Assembly (NCBI RefSeq): GCF_011516925.1
Contig: NZ_WOTG01000005.1
Coordinates: forward strand, 1 to 64,000
Direction: 5' to 3'
Source: Acetobacter fabarum
GTDB taxonomy: Bacteria > Pseudomonadota > Alphaproteobacteria > Acetobacterales > Acetobacteraceae
DNA: 64,000 nucleotides
Positions 54,185 to 61,608 of this stretch are shown piece after piece. Below the pieces are notes generated by a model. It searched no databases, was not told the DNA's origin, and saw only the letters and a program-made list of their open reading frames with translations. How positions within the stretch are numbered: the first letter of the stretch is position 1; the number at the start of each line of letters is the position of its first letter. The translations under genes were made by a program, and so were the position numbers.

Positions 54185-55474
54185 ATGAACAGCAGGAGAA
54201 AAGAATTGCGCGTACTTCTGGTAGGCTCAGGCGGCCGCGAACATGCCATGGCCGAAACACTGGCCAAATCCCCAGCACTTTCCGCGCTGTTCATTGCCCC
54301 CGGCAACCCCGGCACGGCCCGTTGCGGAACCAACGTGCCCATTGGCGCGCATGATGTGGCAGCCCTTGTAACCTTTGCCCGCGAGCAGAAGATTGATCTG
54401 GTAGTACCCGGCCCCGAAGCGCCACTGGTCGCAGGGCTGGCCGATGCCTGCGCACTGGCGGGCCTGCCCTGTGCCGGCCCCACGCAGGCCGCCGCCCAGC
54501 TTGAAGGCAGCAAGAGCTTTACCAAGGAAGTCTGCGATGCGGCGGGTATTCCCACCGCGGCATGGGAACGCTTTACGGATGCGCCCTCCGCCATTGCCTA
54601 TGTGCGCCGCAAAGGAGCGCCCATCGTGGTCAAGGCCGACGGGCTGGCTGCGGGCAAGGGCGTTGTTGTTGCCACAACCGTAGCCGAAGCCGAAGCCGCC
54701 ATTACGGACATGATGACAGGTGGCGCACTGGGCGATGCCGGGCGCAGCGTGGTGATCGAAGATTGCCTTGTAGGGGAGGAGGTCTCTCTCTTTGCCTTCT
54801 GTGCGGGGGAAACCGCCTGCCTGATTGGTGCGGCACAGGACCACAAACGCATTGGAGATGGGGATACAGGCCCCAATACCGGGGGCATGGGTGCCGTATC
54901 CCCCCCAAAAGGCTTTGGCCGGGCAGAGCAGGAAGCCGCACTGGACCTGCTGGTGCGCCCCATGCTGCGCGAAATGGTACGCCGGGGCACGCCATTCCGG
55001 GGCGTCATTTTTGCCGGGCTGATGCTGACCGAAAACGGGCCATCGCTGATTGAATACAATGTGCGCTTTGGCGACCCCGAGGCCGAAGCCCTGCTCCCAC
55101 GCCTGACGTCGGACCTGCTACCTGCCTTGCAGGCACTGGCCGAGGACCGGCTGGACGTGGCCCCCATTACATTTTCCAACCAAGCATCGGTCTGCGTGAT
55201 CATGGCGGCACGGGGTTACCCCGGCAGCCCGGAAAAAGGGGCCGTAATCCATGGGGTGGACACAGCCAATGCTCTGGAAGGGGTGCGGGTTTTTCAGGCA
55301 GGCACCACACAGAACATGGCCGGAGAACTGGTGGTTTCAGGCGGGCGTGTGCTGGCTGTCTGCGCTCTGGCAGACACGGTGCAAGAAGCCCAGAAGCGCG
55401 CTTATGCCGGTGTTAAGGCCATTACGTGGGATGGTGCGGTATGGCGGACGGATATTGGCAACCGCGCCCTGTAA
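54185..55474 (+). CDS. purD: Phosphoribosylamine-glycine ligase (GARS)
   Basis: Second committed step of purine synthesis, ATP-grasp fold. 429 residues from ATG 54185; TTG 54206 is an equally likely start because AGGAG lies seven bases before it and the family begins at (M)KVLxxGSGGREHA. Seen: LRVLLVGSGGREHAMAETLA, FIAPGNPGTARCG, VVPGPEAPLVAGLADACALA, APIVVKADGLAAGKGVVVAT, AAQDHKRIGDGDTGPNTGGM, YNVRFGDPEAEALLPRLTSD and VCVIMAARGYPGSPEKG. Complete. Confidence 0.95.
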   Translation: MNSRRKELRVLLVGSGGREHAMAETLAKSPALSALFIAPGNPGTARCGTNVPIGAHDVAALVTFAREQKIDLVVPGPEAPLVAGLADACALAGLPCAGPTQAAAQLEGSKSFTKEVCDAAGIPTAAWERFTDAPSAIAYVRRKGAPIVVKADGLAAGKGVVVATTVAEAEAAITDMMTGGALGDAGRSVVIEDCLVGEEVSLFAFCAGETACLIGAAQDHKRIGDGDTGPNTGGMGAVSPPKGFGRAEQEAALDLLVRPMLREMVRRGTPFRGVIFAGLMLTENGPSLIEYNVRFGDPEAEALLPRLTSDLLPALQALAEDRLDVAPITFSNQASVCVIMAARGYPGSPEKGAVIHGVDTANALEGVRVFQAGTTQNMAGELVVSGGRVLAVCALADTVQEAQKRAYAGVKAITWDGAVWRTDIGNRAL

Positions 55475-55484
55475 GCAACCGGGT

Positions 55485-55509
55485 AAAAACGGGGTCAATC
55501 TGGCCCCGT
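55485..55509 (-). terminator. Terminator after rimI
   Basis: On the minus strand ACGGGG pairs with CCCCGT around a nine-base loop and runs into TTTTTA. It lies between the convergent purD and rimI genes. Confidence 0.72.
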
Positions 55510-55555
55510 AAACCAGCATACCCCATGCTGCAAGGCACCCCCGGCGGCATGGGCC

Positions 55556-56014
55556 TTACCCGCCACACTCCAGAACATGCCCAAGCACAAGGGCATCGGA
55601 CCCATCGGGGTAATAGGCCCGGCGCAGGCCTTTTTGTTCAAACCCGGCCTGTGCATACAGCTTTTGTGCCGCAGGGTTCCCGACCGAAACTTCCAGAAAA
55701 ACCATTTCGGCCTTTTGCGCTCTGGCGTAGGCAAGGCTCCATGCCACCAACTGCGCGGCCAGCCCCTGCCGCCTGTATGCAGGCAGCACGCACAAGGTCA
55801 GAATTTCTGCCTCCCCCGCCACGCAACGCAACATGACAAACCCTGCGGGCTGCTCCCCCACCAGCACCAACCCGGCGCAAACACCGGCTGAGCCGAGCAG
55901 GCTGAGCATGGCGGCTGTGTCCCACTGCTCCTGCGGGGTAAAACACTGCGTATGCAGGCAGGCCAGCACAGCCGCGTGCCCCACCCCCACAGACTGCATT
56001 TGCGGCAGACCCAT
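55556..56014 (-). CDS. rimI: Ribosomal protein S18-alanine N-acetyltransferase-like GNAT
   Basis: 152-residue GNAT protein. Acetyl-CoA motif in LTLCVLPAYRRQGLAAQLVA (RRxGxA) after EAEILTL, and the RimI-type ending FLEVSVGNPAAQKLYAQAGF followed by LRRAYYPDGSDALVLGHVLE, where NxxAxxLYxxxGF and YY are hallmarks. Its ATG overlaps the tsaB stop as TAATG, the usual tsaB-rimI pairing, which supports the name over a generic acetyltransferase. Confidence 0.9.
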   Translation of the reverse strand: MGLPQMQSVGVGHAAVLACLHTQCFTPQEQWDTAAMLSLLGSAGVCAGLVLVGEQPAGFVMLRCVAGEAEILTLCVLPAYRRQGLAAQLVAWSLAYARAQKAEMVFLEVSVGNPAAQKLYAQAGFEQKGLRRAYYPDGSDALVLGHVLECGG

Positions 56015-56706
56015 TAGACCGGAGCAGCCCGCAACCCATTGGCTGGCAGTTTGGCCTCCGGCGGGTCCACATAAACCGGCAGTGCGCCACGCGGTGGCAA
56101 GTCCCCACGCATCCGGCGTAGGGCCGTAGCCGCAACCTGCTCTACATCAGGGTGGGTAATCGGGCATAGGATCGCGGAGGGGAAAGCCAGATCAGCGCGG
56201 GATTCACCTGCAACCAGCCACCGCCCTTGCGGGGCGGACCAGTCTGCTATGGTTACGGCCCGCGCACCCTGCCTGTCTTCCACAAAAACGCGGCCACGCC
56301 GGGCGGCGGTCACCACCAGCCAACCAGCCATGGGGTCTGGCTGAGCGGCAAGGGCGGCATCCAGTTCCGGGGCCAGAGCCTCTGCCCGCGTGACCCCCAC
56401 AACCGGGCACCCCACACCTACGGCATACCCTGCCGCCGCAGCACAGGACGCCCGCAGGCCGGTAAAAGACCCCGGCCCCACCACAACAGCAACCAGATCC
56501 GGCGCACTCCCCTGTGCGCGTGACCAGCCAGCCTGCTGCAAAACCTGTGCTGCCAGCAGGCTAAGCCCTTCCGCCGCCTGCTTGCCGGCCTCCTGCCTGA
56601 AGGCAAGCACCTGCAACACGCCATCTGTATTGGTAACACAGGCCGCCGTGCCACAGGCATGGTCGCCTGCGGGGCTCCCGTCGAGCACCAGAATACGCTG
56701 CACCAC
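56014..56706 (-). CDS. tsaB: tRNA threonylcarbamoyladenosine biosynthesis protein TsaB
   Basis: Partner of TsaD in t6A37 tRNA modification. 230 residues beginning at GTG 56706 (VQRILVLDGSPAGDHACGTA). ASKHA-type segments: LVAVVVGPGSFTGLRASCAA (GPGSFTGLR, the TsaB signature), AAGYAVGVGCPVVGVTRAEA and RRGRVFVEDRQGA. The start overlaps or abuts the stop of the nitroreductase gene and its stop overlaps rimI, so the three are translationally linked. Confidence 0.94.
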   Translation of the reverse strand: MVQRILVLDGSPAGDHACGTAACVTNTDGVLQVLAFRQEAGKQAAEGLSLLAAQVLQQAGWSRAQGSAPDLVAVVVGPGSFTGLRASCAAAAGYAVGVGCPVVGVTRAEALAPELDAALAAQPDPMAGWLVVTAARRGRVFVEDRQGARAVTIADWSAPQGRWLVAGESRADLAFPSAILCPITHPDVEQVAATALRRMRGDLPPRGALPVYVDPPEAKLPANGLRAAPV

Positions 56707-57290
56707 TACTCTACAATCCGGCAGGCCTGATCGAACTCAAGCCGGGGGGCCCGCTCGGGCTGGCCAGCAAAGTCCCCATACCCCAGACAGAGCAGGAAGT
56801 TGGCGCGCCAGCCCCATTCGGCCAGAAAAGCGTCTTCCACCACGGACTGGTCAAACCCTGAAACGGGCAGAACATCCAGCCCAAGGGCGCGGGCCGCCAT
56901 GATCATATACCCGCCCTGCAAGGTGCCATTACGAAAAGCAGTTTCCTCAGACAAACCGACATCGGCGGCAAACCAGGAGCGCAGTTCTTCCCCCGGGCTC
57001 AGCTTGGGGAGCTGTTCAAAAAACAGCGGGTCATGGGCAAGCACAGCAATAACCGGTGCCCCCATAACGCGGTTGACGTTCCCTGCGGACAGGGCAGGGC
57101 GCAGTTTTTCGCGCCCATTGGAGCCTGTAATAAAAACAATGCGGGCAGGGCAGCAATTGCCCGAGGTCGGCCCCATGCGCACCAGATCATATATCTGGCG
57201 CAACAAAGCCTCCTCCACAGGGCGGGTCGTCCAGCGCAGGGGGGTTCGCGCCTTTGTAAACAGCAGTTCTAACCCACTTGCGTCCAACAT
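56706..57290 (-). CDS. Nitroreductase-family protein (malonic semialdehyde reductase RutE/HadB type)
   Basis: 194-residue FMN-dependent oxidoreductase. LELLFTKARTPLRWTTRPVE, VRMGPTSGNCCPARIVFITG, AVIAVLAHDPLFFEQLPKLS, GGYMIMAARALGLDVLPVSG and FLLCLGYGDFAGQPERAPRL follow the RutE/HadB pattern and length (about 196). RutE reduces malonic semialdehyde in pyrimidine degradation, but no other rut gene is nearby, so a general nitro/quinone reductase role is possible. First gene of a tight cluster with tsaB and rimI. Confidence 0.88.
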   Translation of the reverse strand: MLDASGLELLFTKARTPLRWTTRPVEEALLRQIYDLVRMGPTSGNCCPARIVFITGSNGREKLRPALSAGNVNRVMGAPVIAVLAHDPLFFEQLPKLSPGEELRSWFAADVGLSEETAFRNGTLQGGYMIMAARALGLDVLPVSGFDQSVVEDAFLAEWGWRANFLLCLGYGDFAGQPERAPRLEFDQACRIVE

Positions 57291-57392
57291 GTTCTGTCCT
57301 GCCTCCTGCTGCGCCAGCTTGCTCCGGCGCGTGACTTCCCTCTTTTAAGGCAAGCATCCCGCGCCGAAAAGAGCCACCGTTGCAGGGGCTGC

Positions 57393-57953
57393 TCAGTCCA
57401 CCTGTTCGACCGAGACAACCTCTGGCACGTAATGCTTGAGCATGTTTTCCACCCCATGCTTGAGCGTTGCGCGGGAGGAGGGGCAGCCGGAGCACGCACC
57501 CTGCATGGTCAGGCGCACAACCCCGTTGCGATACCCGCGAAAAACAATATCCCCACCATCGCCCGCAACGGCAGGGCGTACGCGCGTATCCAGCAGTTCC
57601 TTGATCTGGACAACAATCTCCGCATCTTCTGGGGCAATGTCGTCTTCAAGAACAGCAACGCCTTCGGCAACAACCGGCAGGCCCGCCACAAAATGATCCA
57701 TCAGGGTGGACAGCACCAGCGGGCGCAGTTCCTCCCAGTCCGCGCTGTCGGACTTGGTGACGGAGACAAAGTCATTCCCCAAAAACACGCGGGCAACACC
57801 GGGCAGGGCAAACAGCGCATCGGCCAGAACCGAGCGGCCAACCACGGCGTCGGCATCAATAAAGTCTATGGTGCCCGCATCCCCTACCACGGCCTGACCG
57901 GGCAGGAACTTGAGCGTTGCGGGGTTGGGGGTGCCTTCGGTTTCGATAAACAT
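57393..57953 (-). CDS. NifU-like iron-sulfur cluster carrier (Nfu family)
   Basis: 186 residues in two domains: an N-terminal Nfu_N domain (MFIETEGTPNPATLKFLPGQ, ALPGVARVFLGNDFVSVTKS) and a C-terminal NifU domain with KELLDTRVRPAVAGDGGDIV and the cluster cysteines in LTMQGACSGCPSSRATLKHG (CxxC). This is the architecture of human NFU1/HIRIP5 and alphaproteobacterial homologues that deliver 4Fe-4S clusters. It is 102 bases upstream of the nitroreductase gene, same strand. The 207 bases further upstream (57954-58160) hold no gene that I can support. Confidence 0.94.
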   Translation of the reverse strand: MFIETEGTPNPATLKFLPGQAVVGDAGTIDFIDADAVVGRSVLADALFALPGVARVFLGNDFVSVTKSDSADWEELRPLVLSTLMDHFVAGLPVVAEGVAVLEDDIAPEDAEIVVQIKELLDTRVRPAVAGDGGDIVFRGYRNGVVRLTMQGACSGCPSSRATLKHGVENMLKHYVPEVVSVEQVD

Positions 57954-58160
57954 GGCGGAAATGTCCGATCTGTAGGGTAAACCTGTATGATTACCTTTCA
58001 GTTGGCACCAGAATGAGGACAGAACAAGTTCTGTATGAAAATTTTAGTGCCACCAGCCCCCGGAACAGGGCCAGAAAGGGCTGTTTTGGGCCGTTCCCGC
58101 CCGACATCCACACAAGGCAGCCATGCCGTGCACGACATTCAGCCCTGGCCCTTTGCCCCC

Positions 58161-59384
58161 TTACCCGGCCCGGAGCTGAACAAGACGTGCCCTTAACGCG
58201 GGGTCGTGAGCATAAATATAAAGCCCCCTGACCGCGCGCGTCATCAACACATTGATCGCATTGAGCATGATCCGCTCCATGGTCTGCCTGGGCTGGGCAA
58301 TACCACTACGCCCGGCAAAAGCTGCGCCATCCTCATACCGGGTCGGGTCAAGTATCAGGGTATCAGCCGCGCTATCGCACCTTACGGATGGGCCAAGCAG
58401 CAGACCAACGTAATTCAGGTCGAACCCCTGAACGGTGTAAACGGAGCCGACCTCATCTATTGTATCGGCACGTTCGGCCCATGGCAGGCGGGCTTCGGGT
58501 TTGGCAATATCCCATTTAAGGCGAAAACGCCCTTCGGTTACAAAATGCTCCTGACCATCCAGCCGGTAGGGGTAGTCATACGTTGCCACCATGCGGGAGA
58601 GGCCGAACTCGGTGTTTTTCTGGCGCACCAGATCGTACATATCCTGCGCATCCTCAAAAACCCTGAGGTCAAAAGACGGATCATGGGGAACCGGCAGAAT
58701 GGTCTTTTTGCAAAATGCATCTATCCATGCACATGTCTGTGCACCAGCGTGCATACGGAACTGGTTTTTAAGCCGACAGGTCTGCACCTGCTTTTGGGCC
58801 AGAACTGTTTCCAGCATATTCCTTGTCCAATGGCTTTTGAACTTGAGAACCTGCTTGTCATCAAAAACCAGTACAACAACCCTTGCACATTTCAGAATCT
58901 CTTCAAGATGATTATCCTGTGCAAACCTGTTGTATTTATCGGATTTTGTTAAAAGAAGGTGCGCCTCGTCCACCAGAACCACATCCGCCATCTGCCCGGT
59001 TTTGTGCATGGTGTTGATGAAAGTTGTCGGGCGCTCATAGTCTTTCTTTTTCACATAAAGCGAATGTTCCGAGATGTTCCTGTAAAGTTTCATCATCTCT
59101 GGATGATTGACCAAGAGATAATTTTTTGTCCCCGTTAACGGGTTTGCAGCTGATTTTTTTCGGGACAGTTTTTGTATTTCGTTAAAAATTTTATTGATAA
59201 CAATACTTTTTCCTGTTCCTGCATCACCTTCAATAACAAAAACAGCATTCCCCTGCCCAACGTGGTCCTGACAGAACCTGACAACCTGCTGGCACAGCTG
59301 CTCCTGCTCTACGGAAAGAGAACGATCGGGAGAGAGTTTTTGCAAAGCCTGATTGTTCTGCCTATCCACCACGTTTACCCCCAT
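58161..59384 (-). CDS. DUF2075/Schlafen-group-3-like SF1 helicase-domain protein
   Basis: ATG 59384 gives 407 residues; ATG 59408 further up would start inside the preceding terminator. Walker A is FVIEGDAGTGKSIVINKIFN, Walker B is ADVVLVDEAHLLLTKSDKYN, with VVVLVFDDKQVLK after it. The arginine-rich motif III/IV-like CRLKNQFRMHAGAQTCAW, and EVGSVYTVQGFDLNYVGLLL and LNAINVLMTRAVRGLYIYAH (motifs V and VI) complete an SF1 helicase core. It is a stand-alone helicase without nuclease domain. DUF2075 proteins are of unknown function and some occur in mobile elements; none is seen here. The 5' half is more AT-rich than its surroundings. Confidence 0.85.
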   Translation of the reverse strand: MGVNVVDRQNNQALQKLSPDRSLSVEQEQLCQQVVRFCQDHVGQGNAVFVIEGDAGTGKSIVINKIFNEIQKLSRKKSAANPLTGTKNYLLVNHPEMMKLYRNISEHSLYVKKKDYERPTTFINTMHKTGQMADVVLVDEAHLLLTKSDKYNRFAQDNHLEEILKCARVVVLVFDDKQVLKFKSHWTRNMLETVLAQKQVQTCRLKNQFRMHAGAQTCAWIDAFCKKTILPVPHDPSFDLRVFEDAQDMYDLVRQKNTEFGLSRMVATYDYPYRLDGQEHFVTEGRFRLKWDIAKPEARLPWAERADTIDEVGSVYTVQGFDLNYVGLLLGPSVRCDSAADTLILDPTRYEDGAAFAGRSGIAQPRQTMERIMLNAINVLMTRAVRGLYIYAHDPALRARLVQLRAG

Positions 59385-59391
59385 AAAACAA

Positions 59392-59425
59392 AAAAGCCTT
59401 TCCTCCATTATGAGGAAAGGCTTTT
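59392..59425. terminator. Terminator after the beta-propeller gene, abutting the DUF2075 start
   Basis: AAAAGCCTTTCCTC pairs perfectly with GAGGAAAGGCTTTT (14 base pairs, six-base loop). On the minus strand TTTTTTGTTTT follows immediately and leads straight into the ATG at 59384. The only purine-rich ribosome site for that ATG (AGGAAAGG, 59404-59397) lies inside the hairpin arm. Confidence 0.85.
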
Positions 59426-59451
59426 GATCCGTCCAGAAAACCCGGTGGTTT

Positions 59452-60654
59452 TTAGCGCAGGATACCCGTGTGACCAATGGAGTAGCGGCCCGGCTGCGGC
59501 CATACGGTAAGGCCATGCGGCTCCTGCCCAACCGGAATACTGATCATGCTACCATCATCGGTGTTAATCCGGTAAACGACATCATCAAAGCGGCCAGACA
59601 GCCACAGGGCTTTACCATCCGCGCTGACATTGCCCATATCCGGGCTGCCACCACCGGGGATAAGCCATGTTGCCACAACCTTGTTTGTAGCAAAATCAAT
59701 AACCGAAACCCCGCCCCCCTTGCTGTGGGGGTGGCCATGAATCAGGTGGGAACCACGGTTGGCAACATACATTTTTGTGCCATCACGGCTGGGGTACAGC
59801 CCATGCGCACCCAGCCCCGTGCGGATAAAGCCTGTCTCGCGGAATGTATCCCCATCCACCAGAAACACGCCATCGGCCATCATGTCGGCAACATAAAAGG
59901 TTTTGCCATTGGGGGAGACCAGAACATCCTGCGGCATGCCACCACTGGACAGCTTGAGGTAACCCAGAACCTTTTTCTCAACCATATCCACCTTGACCAG
60001 ATGGCCACCAAATTCGCAGGTGAAAATGGCGTAGCGCCCATCTATGGAAAAATCGGCGTGGTTGACGCCCTTGCACTCGGGCACATCAATGGACTGCTGC
60101 AACTGCATGCTATGCGGGTCGCGGAAATCCAGACGTTTGCGGGCTTCGGCCACCACAATGGCGGATTTGCCATCGGGCGTAAAATACATGTTGTAGGGAT
60201 CATCCACCGCAATGGACGGGCCGGGGCGGGCCGTGCGCGGGTCAATGGGGGTCAGGCTGCCATGCACGGTGCCTTCCGCATTATTGGTCACCCACAGGGT
60301 GCGCAGGTCCCATGACGGCACAACATGCTGGGGGCTTTTACCCACAGGAAAATGGTCCACCACCTTGTTGGTGGTCGGGTCGATGACAGACACATCATTC
60401 GAGCGCAGGTTGGGCACGTAAACCCGCTCGGGGTCCTGCGCCACTTCCGGCGCAATGTGGCCTACCCCGGTCTCGCTATACAGGTTGGCAGGGTTGGGGA
60501 CTGGGGGCATGCCAGGAATGGTCTGCACCAGAGGAGCCGCCGTGCTGCTCCCGCTCTCGGACGGAGTGCCAACATCCTGCGCCCAACCGGGCGCACTGCC
60601 AGCATTTATGCCAACAATGGCAACCGCCGCAACCAGATACTGTTTAAAACCCAT
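59452..60654 (-). CDS. Secreted YncE-type beta-propeller protein
   Basis: 400 residues with an N-terminal signal peptide (YLVAAVAIVGINAGSAPGWA, cleaved before QDVG). The rest is a repeated beta-propeller pattern of the YVTN/40-residue family: VYVPNLRSNDVSVIDPTTNK, TLWVTNNAEGTVHGSLTPID, MYFTPDGKSAIVVAEARKRL, VLVSPNGKTFYVADMMADGV, MYVANRGSHLIHGHPHSKGG and LWLSGRFDDVVYRINTDDG, about seven blades. HGHPHSKGG is a histidine-rich loop that could bind metal. Periplasmic; function unknown. It follows the creatininase-family gene by about 135 AT-rich bases with a TATAAT at 60733-60744 as a possible promoter. Confidence 0.87.
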   Translation of the reverse strand: MGFKQYLVAAVAIVGINAGSAPGWAQDVGTPSESGSSTAAPLVQTIPGMPPVPNPANLYSETGVGHIAPEVAQDPERVYVPNLRSNDVSVIDPTTNKVVDHFPVGKSPQHVVPSWDLRTLWVTNNAEGTVHGSLTPIDPRTARPGPSIAVDDPYNMYFTPDGKSAIVVAEARKRLDFRDPHSMQLQQSIDVPECKGVNHADFSIDGRYAIFTCEFGGHLVKVDMVEKKVLGYLKLSSGGMPQDVLVSPNGKTFYVADMMADGVFLVDGDTFRETGFIRTGLGAHGLYPSRDGTKMYVANRGSHLIHGHPHSKGGGVSVIDFATNKVVATWLIPGGGSPDMGNVSADGKALWLSGRFDDVVYRINTDDGSMISIPVGQEPHGLTVWPQPGRYSIGHTGILR

Positions 60655-60789
60655 AACCCAGACCCTTCTGTGCCTGTTATCACTTTAACTCCTGATACGG
60701 CTCCGCATTTATCATGCGGCGTAAATAACGTCTATTCGGGGGTGGTTAAAATCTTTCATTTATTATTATAGAAAAATTATTTTATATAT

Positions 60790-61608
60790 TTATTTGCTGC
60801 GCGCATCATCAATGGCTTTAACGGCCGCGTCCACCTGCATGGACAAGCCGGGCTGCCCCAGTGTGGACGTGGCCCGCCGTGGGTCTCCACCATAAATCCC
60901 CTGCGCCGCAGACGGGTTGGGTGCGTGCCGCAAGGCCTCCTCCCGGACCATGGATGGATCAACCGCGAGCATGAGCGATGTATCGCTTATATCCGCATGC
61001 TGGCCCACATCCAGCCTGTAGCCATTCTGCCGGAGCCATTCGCTATACTGGTGGGGGATCACATTGTAATAATCCCGCACATACAGCACCCGCGCACCCG
61101 TGGCCTGCCACCGCACATTCAGCTGTGCGGCCAGTTTTTCCATATCTTTCTGGTAACCACCGTGATCACCGATCAGAACAACCAGCTTAAACCCCTGCAC
61201 CCGAAAACTTTCGGCAATGGAAGCCAGCATTCTGTCAAACACATCGGGTGGTAATGTAATGGTACCGGGGAAGCGCATATGCGATGTACGCGGAGCCGTA
61301 CCCCCTTCTGGCACATAAGCCACCACAGGAGCCACCAGTGTTCTGCCCGACTGGTGGGCTATTTTTTCAGCCTGAAACTGCACACGGCTGTTGTGTTTGC
61401 CAACGGCTATGTACGGTCCACTCTGCTCCGTACCCCCCACAGGCACAATAATGGTTGTAAAACCACAGGATATATCCTGTGCAATTTCGGTCCATGTCAG
61501 TTTTTCAAACAGAACACTTCTGGCAAGGTTCAGGCACTGGGCCTGCGCTGGCAGGGGTGATACTGCCAACGCCCCTAAAAACAGACCGTATAACCATGCT
61601 TTTTTCAT
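60790..61608 (-). CDS. Creatininase-family protein, exported
   Basis: 272 residues from ATG 61608, which overlaps the uvrA TAA by one base (TAATG). A signal peptide ([20 protein letters not shown] then AQAQ) precedes the creatininase fold: TTIIVPVGGTEQSGPYIAVG, FPGTITLPPDVFDRMLASIA, LVVLIGDHGGYQKDMEKLAA and HADISDTSLMLAVDPSMVRE. By comparison with creatininases the EQHG motif reads EQSG and the aspartate of LGTD reads H, while HGG is kept, so metal ligands differ. Creatininase relatives hydrolyse cyclic or formamide amides (also MftE, FAPy deformylase). Export and position behind uvrA are unusual. Confidence 0.83.
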   Translation of the reverse strand: MKKAWLYGLFLGALAVSPLPAQAQCLNLARSVLFEKLTWTEIAQDISCGFTTIIVPVGGTEQSGPYIAVGKHNSRVQFQAEKIAHQSGRTLVAPVVAYVPEGGTAPRTSHMRFPGTITLPPDVFDRMLASIAESFRVQGFKLVVLIGDHGGYQKDMEKLAAQLNVRWQATGARVLYVRDYYNVIPHQYSEWLRQNGYRLDVGQHADISDTSLMLAVDPSMVREEALRHAPNPSAAQGIYGGDPRRATSTLGQPGLSMQVDAAVKAIDDARSK

